Shown in pieces: positions 20,640 to 34,639 of a stretch of DNA of 64,000 nucleotides (positions are counted from its first letter, which is position 1; each line of letters opens with the position of its first letter). The notes below the pieces were generated by a model. That model was given only the letters and a program-made list of their open reading frames with translations, ran no database searches and was not told the DNA's origin. Both the position numbers and the translations under genes were made by a program. Source of the DNA: Moringa oleifera (taxonomy: Eukaryota > Streptophyta > Magnoliopsida > Brassicales > Moringaceae); the NCBI GenBank assembly GCA_021397835.1, contig JAJFZO010000566.1, positions 2,232,001 to 2,296,000 on the forward strand. The letters run 5' to 3'.

Positions 20640-23600
20640 CTTTCACAAGATTAACACCAAATCACAATGAGCCCAATGTAGACCTAGTGAGCTTGGGCTG
20701 TCCTCTTGTTAGCCACCCTTTGGAGAAATTTCTGCTGGACCTTCAACGGAAAGAGTTCGGTCAATTCAGGATCAATTGAGCCCAATTGAGAAAAAATAAT
20801 CAAACTTATGGTAGTTAAAATTTAATTCTTTTTGTATGTATTCATGCTATTTGGTTAAAAAAAAAAAAAAGAGTGCCAAGGAATCTAAGTGAAATTAATT
20901 TTTCAATTAAAATTTTTTTATTAAGGTTGTTGAATAAAGAATATATAAAATTTTAATATTTATTTTATGTTTTCAAATAAATTGAAATATTTAAAAAATT
21001 ACAAATTACATCATTTATTGTTTATATGAATTGTTGCAGTAAAAAATTATTAAAAAAAAAATTAAAAGCACACAAAGGAAACAACAAGACGCTTAAAGTT
21101 TTTATTGGATATAGATTAAACACTATGATGATGTATAGGCCAATTAAATCCGTAACAATCTGATCTTACAAAAATTCAAGAGGGTAAGCTTGATGTGCCT
21201 CCAAAAATCACTCCGATATTTAAGTGCGTAAAAATTTTAACAGTAAAATGATAAATAAAAAATAAATTAACTTAACTCTTATAGAGAGGTACCTGATATT
21301 TATATTCAAAATAGATATTTGGAACAAATTTGTGGCCCAATAATAATTTTAATTTTTTTAAAGCTTAGTATAGATATCCAAAATATAATAAAATAGCCTT
21401 TGTTTTTCCTTAATATCATTTTTGCAACAACATGAGTAATTAAATACTCACGTGAATTTATGGTAAAAAAATCAAAAAAGGTTAAACAAATAATTTAATG
21501 TCACAAGAAATATAAATGTGTCTTATTTTGATGTGGGGACAATTAAATAAAAAAGTATTTAGAAAAAAATTCAAAAATTAGAATTAATTACTGCAAAAAT
21601 TTGAACTAGTCAATGATTTAATGGGTCAGTTCCATTTAAAAAGTTTAAGTTTCCAACAATCCACTAGAGAAAAATATTTAATTTAATACACTTTGAAGAC
21701 TAACTAAAAAAAAAAAAATTAATGAAACATGTTACATGTTTTTTTAATAAATTCTCTCTCATATATACAATAATTGATAATTTTTTATACTCACAACTCA
21801 TCCATGATAATAATTTCAATTATTTAAATTTTGAATAAATTCATATTAAAAATGCATAAAAAAATTTGTGCTTCAATTATTGAAAAAATCATTAAAAAAA
21901 GTTGTTAGTATACAATAAATAATTCTTGCATTTATTTTTTTATTTATCTTATTTAAATACCCATTTTGAACATGAGAAATAATCATTGACTTTCACTAAT
22001 TAATCTTTATCATAAAATGGCATATTTTTTTGAATCTTGGACTGCATTTTTTCTATGGCAATTTTCTGAAGACATCATGTGAATGTCCACAAGTTAGGTG
22101 ACACATTAAAGTATGAGAAATACCAAATTGATTATAGACTCTTTATTAATGTACCAAATTGACTAACGCGGAATAAGAGGATCTAAGCATAGAAATTTCC
22201 TATACGAATGTCTCTTTCCCCGTTGTATATTTCATAAAAATTTAATTTTAACAAATGGGTTTTTTTTTTTTACTCTTTTAAGTTTTGGGGTATTTTTAAT
22301 TATATTATTTTAGTTTCCTTTGCTTTAAGTCATCAATTGATTCTGTAACGACAAGTGTACATTTTTAATGCTTCTAAGTGTTTGTATGCAATGAACCTAA
22401 CTTCTAAGTCAAAGTCACCCCAAGTACCCAATCTTTTTTAAGTCAATTTTAACATCAATGGACCTATAGAATAGTTTCTTAATCAATTGCATTAAAAGTT
22501 ACGGGTAAAATTGCATGAACTAGCTGGAATTTAAAGCAATTAGTTACCTTAATCTTGTGATAATTAAAATAATACCATTACTAATTAGATAAGATAATTG
22601 ATTTTAAGTAATTAATTATCTCTTATAACTTATTTATTCTTAATTGTATAATATTCAATTCTTAAATCTTAGATCATTTAAGAGTTATCATATAGATTCT
22701 GAATTTACACAATGCTCAATTTTAAAATTATAAAATGTTTTTATAACAAAACATTTCTAAAATTATTGATAATTAAAAAGTCACATAAAAATTAAAAATT
22801 ATCATGTCAAATTATTATAAATATTATATATTTATAATACCAAACAAGGTCGAAACAATAATATTATTGAACAATTTCAACATTACCGTTATAAATCAAT
22901 TTAAAAAAAAAACCTCATGCCCAAAATTCATACATGAAATTAAAAAAGGTAATTACATTGTCAATATTCTCAACGAAGAATCCATCCAAACTTTACAAAA
23001 TTAAGAATAAACAATTTAGTCCAAATTAAAACACTTAAAATACCAAACCAATGTCACTATAATATTATGAAAATACAAAATTAAGAACAAACATTTAGTC
23101 CAAATTAAAACACCGAATTACCGAACCAACTCGTCACTATAATATTCTGATTTTCATATCTTTCCAAATGTATTCAAAATCCCTTCCATTGTCCATTTGT
23201 GCACTCATGTTTCAATACGACATGTGAACTTAGACTTATGACTCAGTATTTTACCCGCTGCATCGGTCTATCTTTGATTTTGCGTCAAAGTCACCATCTT
23301 TACCTAAAATAATTTTGGTATATAAATTTGATTAAGTCTTAAATTCATAACTTAAAAGTTTACATATGTACCCTTTTTAAAATATTAGACAATCCTCCCA
23401 CCAACTTGGACATTAACATCTTTATTGTCCTTAATTGGGATGTCAACGTCCTATGATCCACTTAAAGGAGCTTTATTATACTCTTTTAATTAAATATTTT
23501 TATCGATAAACCTCGCGTTTCAAAGTTTCATTAATTAATTTAAATATAATATATAAATAATCTATTGAATTAATATTTTAATTATTTTTTTAAATTATTA

Positions 23601-26080
23601 ATTTTAATTATTTTTTTCATATCGAATAATATATTTTTAAGATTCTAAACTATTTATATTATATATATATATTTAATTATTCTTTCACTTTTACTTATAT
23701 CTTTAATTCATCACAAGTTCAACGGTCAAATATTTAAAATATTATTATCATATAAAAAATTTGTACGTGTAAAGCACAAAATTTAATTAAAAATTTAGTT
23801 AAAAATCCAAATCCATGAACATAGCTATACTTCAAGGTACCATTAATAGCCATATTTAAATATCGCAATAGTTAGGATTCTTTCTTTTTCTAAGTCGATG
23901 AAATTAATGACTTCATTTAGTAGTCGCACTCTACTTCTTAATGAAACCAAAATCTTAAATAAATCATTTTAGCCATAAGTTAAACGCTATTTTGGCATAA
24001 AACAAGAAAGAGGGCATGCCTACAAAATTGGTAGACTTTCCTATATAATGTAGTATGCCGTGATGAATAATTTCAATAAATTATTTTTTATATATAAAGT
24101 AAGTAAAAGAATATTATAAATAATAATTCAATAATTATTAAAAAATTTATATAATTAATTTATAATAACCATCTATATGATCATTATAGTATGAAAAGAG
24201 TCATCTGGAACCAAAAAAAGAAAAGAATATTTTTTTAATCTAGATTTTTCAAACAGGATCTAATATATAATTTTCATATCAATTTATAATAAAATATACT
24301 AATTCACCAATAATTTTATTCCGATCTTCTCGTTAAATAATTACATGCAATGCGACATGTGGATACATATAATAACACAACTCCTTCCCACATGTGAACA
24401 CTTGCCTATTCACATGATACTATTAATAAAATAAGAAAAATAAAAAATATAATTAAAAAAATAGATTAACCAAAAAAGATATTAAGAAAGAGATTTTCCT
24501 CATACCTGGCTAATGGGGCACTGGTGGGTACAACATGCTTAAGCCTAATCCCAACTACCCCAGGTGGACCCCACATTAATTACATCATCCGATGTTGACT
24601 CATCCAACGGTGCAAGGGCCCAATCTGCTGCGTTGAATTGCACTATTAACGATGATGACTCACTCCTTTTTGACCAATCTTAACGGGCCCTTGCCATCAA
24701 AGAAGCCGTCAAATTTGGTTACTAAATTTTAAATTATTTTTTCTTTATTAAAAATAATTTTAATTATTTAAAAATATCAACTAATTTAATATATTATAGG
24801 ATATAAATTATATTTTAATTTAAATAATTATAAAAATTAAATATATATATTAATTATTAAATAATTTAAATGAATCAGTATTCAAAATATCGTCATGAAT
24901 GGTAGGTGGGGGAAATGAGGCGTATCTACACATGATTAGGGCGAAGAGGATTCCATCGTGCACGTTGTGGGATTGATCGGACGGTGGAGATAGCAAAGTG
25001 AGTGCAGGAGCATTGTCTAACGTCACAGATGGTGATTCCCTTTGCGCTGTCAGGTTAAACACGAATAAGATACTAGCAAACTCAAAGGAGATGAATTCCT
25101 CTGTCATTATTAAAATATTTCAACAGTATATTTTTTAATGTACATATGAGTTCATGCTAGCGTCACAGCGCGGTGTGGATGGGTTTCCTCAGTCTCGTCC
25201 CATTTAACCGCTATTGGTTTATATATGGTAAATAATCTACTTTTTGGATCTCATAACTTTCAAGATCACCATATTTTGATATGATAATTTAAAAAAATTA
25301 ATAATTAATTTTTTATTTTTATATTAATATTTTAAATTTATAAAAATATTTTTGTTATTTTTATATAAAAAATTCAATGCAAAATCAGATGTAAACGATA
25401 CATTAATTAACGTAAAATTTCAATTCATAATATTTATACTCTTTCTAAAATAATAAAAACTTTTAATTTTAAAAATATTTTGAACACAAATAATATTTAT
25501 AATGTGATTTAATGTAAATTTTTTTATTTAATGATATAAAATTGATATTATATATGTAGATACATGCATATTTATTTTTTACTTTTAAGTTTTACGAGAA
25601 AGACGGTTTATCAATTTGTGTAATTTAGTCAATTGACTTTTATTGAAATGGTTATAATAATCCTTAGGTGATAAAGCTTGAATTAGTACAAAATTATTTT
25701 AAATTTAAAATATTTAAACTAATAATAAGACAAAAAAAGGTATTATTTTTTAAATATAAAATTATTTTATGAAAAACTCATTTTTTTTAAGAAATTACCT
25801 TTTTAGGCACAATCTATAGCTAACAATTTTCATATAAATATAAAAATAAATGAATAAACAGGAGGAGGAAGAAAAAGACAGGAAAGGAATAAAAAGGTGG
25901 GCATAAAAATGGGAAGAAGGACGCGTCACGCTAGTAAGACCCCCGCGCCAAGATTTGCCGAAAACATTTTCGTTAATAAGAGGAAAAACAGGGGCAAAGT
26001 AGGAAAACGGGGACGTCCAAAGAATTGACACGAGCAGCTCACGAAGTCTGCATTTGGGGAGGGCGCCCGCCTGTCTATCT
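20640..26080. other. 5.4-kb AT-rich intergenic region
   Basis: No gene recognised. The frames at 22804-23004 and 24850-25107 have no recognisable protein features. GC-richer islands at 24500-24715 and 24890-25110 contain no readable gene and may be regulatory or relics. A degenerate tandem repeat lies at 22995-23150. Confidence 0.5.
22995..23150 (+). repeat. Two-copy degenerate tandem repeat, period about 80
   Basis: Both copies begin ACAAAATTAAGAA and share TTTAGTCCAAATTAAAACAC and GTCACTATAATATT. Copy 1 is about 22995-23070 and copy 2 about 23075-23150, with scattered substitutions. No function is evident. Confidence 0.8.
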
Positions 26081-26089
26081 GACAGCACG

Positions 26090-26148
26090 GAGAGAGAGAG
26101 AGAGAGAGAGGGACGAGAGGCGCTTCCTTACTGTACTGTCTATAAATA
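26090..26148 (+). promoter_or_regulatory. Core promoter of HMGS: (GA)n run and TATA box
   Basis: An alternating GA run of about 22 bases (26090-26111) precedes TATAAATA at 26141-26148. The leader would start near 26172, about 150 bases before the start codon, and is CT-rich. GA repeats are known binding sites for BPC/GAGA-binding proteins in plants. Confidence 0.65.
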
Positions 26149-26321
26149 GCCAGAAACCTTGCATGTGAGCCTCCACCATTTCTCTCTGTCTTTCTCCGCA
26201 ACGGCTTTCCAGGGGACTACTTTCGTTGTCTTCTTTTCTTTTTCTCTAAAAGCTTTCTGAGAAAAAGAGCCGAAGAGCAGATACTGTTTCTTTGATTAAC
26301 GTTTTTGAAGGGATTTTAGAA

Positions 26322-29300
26322 ATGGCAAAGAATGTGGGGATTCTCGCTATGGAAATCTACTTCCCTCCTACCTGTGTTCAACAGGTGATTGATCTCTTCG
26401 ACTCTTTCTCTGTCGCTCGTCCGCGGCTTGTTTATTTTGTTTTCATTTTCCTATGTTTGTTTTTTGTTGTTTTCATTTTGGATTCTGGTCGCGAGTGATC
26501 TCGTCTCCTGTTTTCTTGCTGTGTGAAGTGCCGAAATTAAAGGAAGAAAAGTTAAAATTTGGATGCTTATGGTCTTCGTTTGTTGTTTGGTTTTGATTCT
26601 GCTTAATCTTAATCAAGCATGCTAAAAATCTGAATTTTTGGATTCAGACAGTGTTAATGGCTGTTTCTTGGTCTTATCTGGATGAATAGCCTTATGTTGA
26701 TTAGTCTTGTTGATGTTCTTCTTCATGTATTTCAGTCTTGATAATTTTGGATTTTATTTTGTGTAGTTGTGTTTTTGGTTGGTGGTTAGGATGCATGTTT
26801 TCTCTATGATCTGAATTCATGATTGAATATTATGTTATTAGCTCTCTAAGCTTGCTCATGGAATCTGTATCTTCTCTTCTTGAAATCTGCTTCATGCTTA
26901 GGCCATCGACCAGGCCTAATATTTTTACTCATTAAGCTACCATGAAAATTCAAAGGCCTGTTATTCAAGTCTATGATGCATTTGGATTCATCTTGATTCA
27001 GTGCTACTCTTCATGGGTGCTTCAAATCTGCAGTCCCTATCTCCGAAAGCTGTGGTGACGGCATTATTGAAATTGATATGACAGTTATGGTTCTCTTTTG
27101 AAACTAACCTATGAGTGGGGAGGGATCACATCATTGATGTTTGAGCTCAGATGAGCAGACTCTTTGAACACATAGTGCTTGTTTGTTTTAACTTTTTTAT
27201 TGACATCTTCTGCCTATATTTTTATCAAATTCTTAGTAGCTTTAAATTGTAAACAATTACTGAATTCACCAAACTGCATTGTGGAGATAAGGGGAATATG
27301 TTTATGGAAGTTTAACCAATAAGATTTGAGGGAAAATTTTCCTGTTCTAACTATTTGATTATCTAGACATGCCATTTCTTTTCTCCTTTATTCCTTTCCA
27401 AAATTTGTTTCTGGGAACACTTTTTCCTTTTGTTTTCCTCAAATATATTCTGTACTTTATTAATGTTGATCCAGTGAATAAATGTCATGCACAATAATCT
27501 GTGTGTTTTGCGACCCCAAATCCATACATTTTCTATCACCTTTTGAATTTATTATTTTCTCTTTACATGCAAATAGGAAGCACTAGAGGCTCATGATGGT
27601 GCAAGCAAAGGAAAATACACCATTGGACTTGGACAAGATTGCATGGCATTTTGCACGGAGGTGGAAGATGTCATCTCAATGAGGTTCCCATCAATATAAG
27701 AGCTTCACTCTTTTTGTTGTTGCAAGTGGCATATAACACTTTATTGACGGACACATTGCTTACTCCATTTCCATTGACTTTCAGTTTGACAGCTGTTTCT
27801 TCCCTACTTGAGAAGTATAAGATCAATCCGAAACAGATTGGTCGTCTTGAAGTTGGCAGTGAGACTGTGATCGACAAGAGCAAATCCATTAAGACTTTCT
27901 TGATGCAAATCTTTGAGGTATTCTGCCAAATTCTTTTTCTCTTTCTGTATGTGAATCGTCGTTCTACTACATATCTCTTGTATGCTTCCTTTTTATACAG
28001 AATAATAATAATAATTTCAATGATCTAAGTTAACTTTTTTTTATTTTTTTATTTTTTTATTTTTTGGAGTTTCTTACAGAATGGCCTCGTTTTAGTTTTT
28101 TGTTTTTAGTGCATTTTTTCACCTTATATTGTTAAATATATGTGCTGCTCATCCTACAGTTATCTTATGTTATTGAAACAGAAGTGTGGAAACACTGACA
28201 TTGAAGGTGTTGATTCGACCAATGCATGTTACGGGGGAACTGCAGCATTATTTAACTGTGTCAACTGGGTGGAGAGTTCTTCATGGGATGGACGCTACGG
28301 GATTGTTGTGTGTACTGACAGTGCGGTATGGTTATTCTTTTCTATGTTTCCTAGCAATCAATTAGCACGGACATAATTTGTTTTCCATGATTTTTATTTT
28401 ACATTTGATAAAATAATAATGTTTGGAGAACGATAATTATTTTTGTATTTTTGGGCAAAGATGTTGTCAAATCATTTCAATATATACCGCATAAGATTAA
28501 TATATTAGGTACTGATATAAAAAAAAAAAAAAGATTCATATATGAAGTAGTGAATTAATACATTATGTAATCTTACGTCAATTTTTAGGTTATAACACTA
28601 AAATCTTAAGTATGAAGTGCATTTGTTTTTGCACTTTGACTGGGTTGGATACATATTAGAAATAATATTCAGCTATTAAATGATTTGTCATCCTGGAACA
28701 CTGTTCCATTTTCTTATTTGGATGTTTCTATTATCAGGTCTACGCAGAAGGACCAGCAAGGCCTACTGGAGGAGCTGCTGCAATTGTCATGCTAATAGGG
28801 CCTGATGCTCCAATTGCTTTTGAGAGTAAATTTAGGGGAAGTCATATGTCTCATGCCTATGATTTTTACAAGCCCAACCTTGCTAGTGAATATCCGGTAA
28901 GTACTTTTAACTCCTTTTTCATTTGTCAGTTTAAAGAAAGAAGGCATTGTTGACACCAGGATCTATCGCCAATATTCCTTCCTCCCCCTTCGCCCCTCCC
29001 CTCAATCTTTGTCTTTTGATAGGGCTGCCTCTTCAAACTTGCTGAAAATGAGTGTCACTAATCATCAAAAGTTGATGAAATTTCAATGTTAATAGACAAA
29101 ACTAGGATAAGATGGAGGTTTGCTAAAATGTCCTTACTTGCAATATCTTTTTTGTTTACCTTTTATGTCTATAACTGGACAGAGTCAAACATGGATGCCA
29201 AAAATTCATGCCTATCCGTGATCCTCTTTCATACTTCAAATTAGAGAAAAGAAAAAAGAACCAAGGAAACTTGACCGTAGAATGGTTCCAAGTGGCATTG

Positions 29301-31811
29301 TTGAGTCCACTGGTAAATTTTTAGAGTTCCCAAGGTCAGCAGCTGAGGTTTGTGTTTGAGAGGGCCATAGTTCGATCATCTTCTTCCAAGCTATTATTTT
29401 TGGAGGACTGAGGCTGGTATTTGCCTTGTTAGGCCTAGAACTGTAGGCTTCACAAATTATTCTTTGTGGATGGAACTACTTGAGTTTTACCAGCTAAATT
29501 TCTGGAATTTCTATCTAATTCTATTTGCCACTGTTCTTCAAGGTGGCTTTTTTCTGACTGATACTAATGGTTTCTGTTGGTGCTCAATATGTTTGTAGGT
29601 CGTTGATGGGAAGCTTTCCCAAACATGCTACCTTATGGCCGTTGATTCTTGCTACAAAATTTTTTGTAACAAGTAAATCTTTTGCAGTGCTTATAGAATT
29701 TTTATCATTCTATCAATTTTTGGTGATGTTTTATATATTGTTAAATGTCATGCTTGTCTTTCATTTTACAGGTACGAGAAACTGCAAGGCAAACAATTTT
29801 CCATTGCTGATGCTGATTACTTCGTCTTCCATTCTCCGTATAACAAGGTGGATTATGTTCTCACAATGACAAGGCGACTAATCTCTCTTTAAATTCACAA
29901 CTGACACAGCAAAACATCTATAGCAATAGTTTGTATCTGGTATCTAATTATTGCTCTTCTGAACTCCTGCAGCTTGTACAAAAAAGCTTTGCTCGTCTGG
30001 TATATAATGACTTCTTGATGAATGCCAGGTTCCTGTCTTTTCTTCATCTCTCTGGAGTCCTATAATTAAACATATATAAAAATTTGACAGCTGATTACAT
30101 TTTACTCAAATTTGCAGTTCCCTTGATGAGGCTGCTAAAGAAAAGCTGGAACCATTTTCAACTCTATCTAGTGATGAAAGCTATCAAAACAGGGATCTTG
30201 AGAAGGTTTGTCAGAATTCTGATTGTGGTTGTTTTCAAGGTCTACGTTTTCTTTTTCTTGGAGATGGGGTGGAACAGGATGGTTATTGGTTTATAATGCA
30301 CTATACGCTGTATCTTATCTCTGAAAAGTAGTTTTGTGTGATAGTTTGTTTCATTGGACACGATAATTTGTTTCATGAGACACGTATCTTCCATTATTAT
30401 AGAATTGTTCTTTATTCCTTGCGTGTTCCTCACAACCCTATTCTTGGGGATGTGGGAGTACAAATTGTTTTCGCAGAGGAAAACATAGCTCTGATAATGC
30501 ATGGTGGAAATTATTCTGTAAATCACAATAATAACATGGGGTAGAAATGACCTCCCTGTTATGGTTGGAAGTTCTTCCTAATGGTTGCTTATTCTTGTGC
30601 ATACAAAGGTGTCCCAACAAGTTGCAAAGCCCCTCTATGATTCCAAGGTGCAACCGACCACTTTGATACCAAAGCAAGTTGGCAACATGTACACAGCATC
30701 TTTATATGCTGCTTTTGCATCTCTTATTCACAACAAACACAGTGAATTGGTAAATCCTTTTATTATTTTCTAAATGGACGCTGGCTTCTGCAACTCCTTT
30801 TGTTCAGTGCTTAGAGATGTGAGTTATATTGAAAATTGCAGGAAGGTAAGCGGGCGATATTATTCTCATACGGGAGTGGTTTAACGGCAACAATGTTCTC
30901 ATTGCGGTTCCATGAAAGTCAGCAGCCCTTTAGCTTGTCAAACATTGCAACTGTGATGAATGTTGGTGGGAAATTGAAGGCAAGGCATGAGGTAATTCTT
31001 CCACTCTTCCTTCGGGTCCCATAAAATTTGTAATTTTTAGTTATTGCATCTTTGTCATAAATACCCTGATGCATGATGATGTTTATGGAAAGAGGAATTA
31101 CATCCATCAGTCTATCATAATACAACTTCTGCCTGAATACCTCTCCGAAAGTTTTGGGTTCATGCAGACACATACAGTGATTAATGTTCTAAATATGCCA
31201 TCTAAGAGCCTTAGCAACTGTTGGACACCTTTTATTTTAGCTTGTTTCATAATGAGTTGGCTGCCTTGGGTTTCAGAGGTCACTGTGAGATGATCTGGTT
31301 TCGAGGAGAAGAATGACATGTAGAGGTTACAGCCATGACAGGATGAGGGAAACAAACTGAAGAATCTTAGATGGTGCTTCTTTCACCATCTATTGATACT
31401 AGATTAAGGCATTCTTTTGACTATACAATAGCAGAAGGGGAAGTCAAGTCACTTGTAACCAAAACCAAAACAATCACAGAGAAAAATAATGACGTGTGGT
31501 CTTGTTTCCATAATCAGATAGCAAGGCAGGATTTCTCATTTGTTTGATTAATGCCTCATTCAGAATATCTTAGCTAACTTTTGGTTCTCTTGCAGGTTTC
31601 TCCAGAGAAATTCGTTGAAACAATGCAGTTGATGGAGCACAGGTATGGGGCTAAGGACTTTGTGACAAGCAAGGACAGTAGCCTCTTGGCTCCAGGCACG
31701 TACTATCTCACCAAAGTTGACTCCATGTATCGAAGATTCTATGCTCAGAAAGCTGGGGATAGCATTAGTTCCACCACCTCAGAGAACGGTTCACTTGCTA
31801 ATGGATACTGA
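26322..31811 (+). CDS. HMGS: Hydroxymethylglutaryl-CoA synthase
   Basis: Twelve exons join in frame: 26322-26384, 27577-27683, 27785-27917, 28182-28325, 28738-28896, 29599-29672, 29772-29847, 29973-30028, 30118-30205, 30609-30749, 30842-30991 and 31596-31811. They encode 468 residues (Arabidopsis enzyme 461). The enzyme condenses acetyl-CoA with acetoacetyl-CoA in the cytosolic mevalonate pathway, supplying sterols and other isoprenoids. All catalytic residues are present at the known plant positions: Glu79 in RLEVGSETV, the nucleophile Cys117 in [14 protein letters not shown], and His247 in FHSPYNK. The start [16 protein letters not shown] is the family N-terminus, and the C-terminus [17 protein letters not shown] precedes a short serine-rich tail. 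No transit peptide is seen. Intron 1 is the longest, at 1.2 kb. Confidence 0.97.
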
Positions 31812-31976
31812 TATCAGTCAGGTCCCCTGTAGGTGAGTCGATCAAGTTGGCCCCTATTGTTAGATTTTATTAGTGCCAATTAAGTTTGAATGTCAGAACA
31901 ACATGTTCCCTGCAATTGTTTTTTTTCCTTTTTTTTTGGGTTCAATTTCTCCTCCCCACATCTTCTGACCCCCTGT

Positions 31977-31982
31977 AATAAA
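31977..31982 (+). terminator. Polyadenylation signal of HMGS
   Basis: AATAAA lies 166 bases after the HMGS stop codon, following a T-rich tract, before the next gene's promoter. Confidence 0.55.
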
Positions 31983-32538
31983 CATTTGATATTTCTCAGT
32001 TCACCACAATGATCAGATTCTGGGTGGTACTAATTTCTCTGTCAGATTTTATTTACTATTGCCTTGTGTATCACGATAAGCTGCCTGTTATTTTGTAATT
32101 GAAAATACAGTGTGAGGAGTTGGATTAACTTGAGTATATATGAATGGCAATATTTCTGAGCCTGGATCGAAACATTTGATGCATGTGTTAATTGATACCA
32201 ATCTGAGTTCTGTCTTGCCACTTAATTTGGCCAAAAAAGTCCCAAAATCACTAGATCATAATCTGATTGCCCAAGTGGCTATCATTACAATTTAAAATCA
32301 TTAAGGAAAAAAAAAAAAAAAAGAAGTCTTCCATGGGAATATCTCCAGGTAATACAGACTAAAGCAGAAAGAAATCAATGAAAACCTAAGTTCTAATAAT
32401 CCAGAGAGACAAAAAAACATTTCCAGGCTTCACTTACACAACCCAGGAAGCCGATTGGCTGGGAGTAGAGACCCACCTGTCCCCAATGGTTCACTGATAA
32501 GGACAGATAATGAACACATAGGGGAGGGTAGCCAAGTA

Positions 32539-32552
32539 GGGCCCAACACGTG
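32539..32552 (+). promoter_or_regulatory. Site II (TGGGCC) and G-box pair in the TCP promoter
   Basis: GGGCCCA at 32539-32545 (TGGGCCC on the other strand) is followed by the G-box CACGTG at 32547-32552, 338 bases before the TCP start codon. Class I TCP proteins are known to bind site II-type GGGCC motifs, so autoregulation is possible. G-boxes bind bZIP or bHLH factors. The downstream sequence is a long CT-rich leader. Confidence 0.5.
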
Positions 32553-32889
32553 TAGCCACTTTTTCTCCTCCATGATTTAATCGCCACTCTTGATTCCTCC
32601 CCTTCCCCACAGCACCACCATTTTCCTTTTACACGAAAAAAACAAGAGCCTGATCTCTTCTCCATTCGGAACGCCTTCCTTTTACCCCTTCCCTGTTTTC
32701 TCCCAGTCTTTTCTCTCCCTCTGACTATTCCATGCTTTTGCCTTTTCATAGTTCCTGGAGGCTCTTAAACGGAGGGGGAAAACCCAGAAACTTTCCCTAG
32801 AAACAAACTCTCCTTACTCCCTATTCCCTAAATTGTTGCTAACAGCCTAATAAGTATACCCATCTGGGTCTCCTCCATTTCTTCTGGTA

Positions 32890-34035
32890 ATGGATCCAGA
32901 CGAAGGAGGGTCCTCTGATCTTAGCTCCAGCGCTGGAGATGCTGAAGGCAACACCTCCACCAAAAACGACAAAAATGGAATCTTCAACGAATCATCGGGC
33001 TTCAGTCAGACGGCGACCTTTCAGGTCATGCCTTTGAAAGAGGAGCCTGTGGATTCCGAGCAGGAACATAAGAGCTACCTGCCACCGCCTATCGGGATGG
33101 TGCCGGTGGCCATGCAGATGCAGGTGCCAATGCCAATACCCATGCCCGTGGCTCCCGGTAAGCGTTCATCCACCAAGGACCGACACACGAAGGTCGAGGG
33201 GCGGGGACGGAGGATTCGGATACCCGCTACCTGTGCTGCACGGATCTTCCAGCTGACCCGTGAGCTCGGACACAAGTCCGACGGAGAAACCGTCCGGTGG
33301 CTCCTCGAGCACGCGGAGCAAGCCATCATTGAAGCTACTGGCACAGGGACCGTTCCCGCTATCGCTGTCTCCGTCGCTGGGACCCTCAAGATCCCCACCC
33401 CGACCACTCCTAACATGGACAGCAATAGGAACGACGAAGTTGCGACCAAAAAGAGAAAGCGCCCTTCGAACAGTGAGTTCTGCGACGTCGGCGATGGTGT
33501 TTCTGTCGCTGCCGCCAACCGTCAGTTGGTTAACACGCAATCTTCTGGTCTGGCGCCAGTTTCCCCGCAGGGTCTGGTGCCTGTTTGGGCTGTGGGAAAT
33601 ACAGGCATGGTGGTCTCAGCAAACGCCTTCTGGATGATCCCACAGCCGGCGGCGCTGGCTGCAGCTGGTTCATCAACCCATCAACGACAGGTGCAGCAAG
33701 TATGGGCCCTGTCGCCATCTCTTACGCCCGTCTTCGACTTAGCTGCAAGACCGACATCGGCATTCATGGCTAACGTACCCGTCGGTGCTGAGGTCAGATC
33801 ACCATCACCGATAACTTGCAGTAGCTTGTCGAATTCAGCGGTGAGTACAAGTAGAGTGGGGGCCAATGTGGCAAAGAATTCTACCATGGCGCCGAGTGTT
33901 AGTTCTAGTGGGACTGGTAATGGTAGCGCCAAAGCACAGGTGCTTAGGGATTTCTCTCTGGAGATTCATGATAAACAAGAGTTACAATTGATGAGTACAT
34001 CAAAGATGCAGCAGGCCCAAGCTTCAAAGCCATGA
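32890..34035 (+). CDS. TCP19: Class I TCP transcription factor (TCP9/TCP19 type)
   Basis: An intronless gene of 381 residues, as is usual for TCP factors. The TCP domain begins near residue 91 ([20 protein letters not shown]) and continues through [36 protein letters not shown]. The basic region is the short class I form. It is followed by [22 protein letters not shown] and a nuclear-localisation-like [11 protein letters not shown], a combination I associate with the TCP9/TCP19 group rather than TCP20. The N-terminus carries a possible SUMO-type LKEEPVD and a methionine/proline run ([17 protein letters not shown]). Class I TCPs bind GTGGGNCC-type sites and regulate cell proliferation and leaf growth. 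The TCP19 assignment rests on these motifs and on gene order next to a MoCo-sulfurase-like and a GMC gene, and is less certain than the family. Confidence 0.92.
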   Translation: MDPDEGGSSDLSSSAGDAEGNTSTKNDKNGIFNESSGFSQTATFQVMPLKEEPVDSEQEHKSYLPPPIGMVPVAMQMQVPMPIPMPVAPGKRSSTKDRHTKVEGRGRRIRIPATCAARIFQLTRELGHKSDGETVRWLLEHAEQAIIEATGTGTVPAIAVSVAGTLKIPTPTTPNMDSNRNDEVATKKRKRPSNSEFCDVGDGVSVAAANRQLVNTQSSGLAPVSPQGLVPVWAVGNTGMVVSANAFWMIPQPAALAAAGSSTHQRQVQQVWALSPSLTPVFDLAARPTSAFMANVPVGAEVRSPSPITCSSLSNSAVSTSRVGANVAKNSTMAPSVSSSGTGNGSAKAQVLRDFSLEIHDKQELQLMSTSKMQQAQASKP

Positions 34036-34639
34036 AATGGCAGAGAAGCTTGAGGATCAATTACTATTCGCTATCTGTGAACTGTATCCATTAATGAAAA
34101 ATAAGGTGGAAACACGACGGGTATTTTCATTTGTTGTTCTCTGTTTGCTTGTCATCTATCTTTCAAGCAGATAGCTATAATCTTGCACCACGCCCAGTTC
34201 GCCATGAACAGAATCTTTTGATGCTTTCTTTTCCTTTCTTCTCTACCACTGTTCCCTGCTATTAAATCTGCCCTCAAAAGACTGGAAACCAGACATGTTT
34301 TCACAATAGAATGTAAGAAAACGCCAATGTTCATCCAGCCATGGTACATGTACTTAAAAAAATATTGGTATTCTGAAAATTTTTTATCAGATATTAGTTA
34401 TTTGGAAAGAAAGAATCAGTATAGATTTGTTCATCATCAGAGAAAATGTAGGCGCAGTATAAATTTGCTCATCATGGGACAGATCGTAAAGTCAGTATCT
34501 TCTGGTGGTTTCAACGGTATTTAGTATAGGAACTTCACATGTGATTTAATAAATTAAACAATTATAGTTTTTATTTTTATAATAATATAATAAATTATAA
34601 AAATATTTTTTTACCCAATTAAAAATAAAAAAAATCCTT

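Noticed and set aside
24850..25107. 85-codon open frame on the - strand in a GC-richer island
   Set aside because: No recognisable domain, no plausible promoter or splice context.
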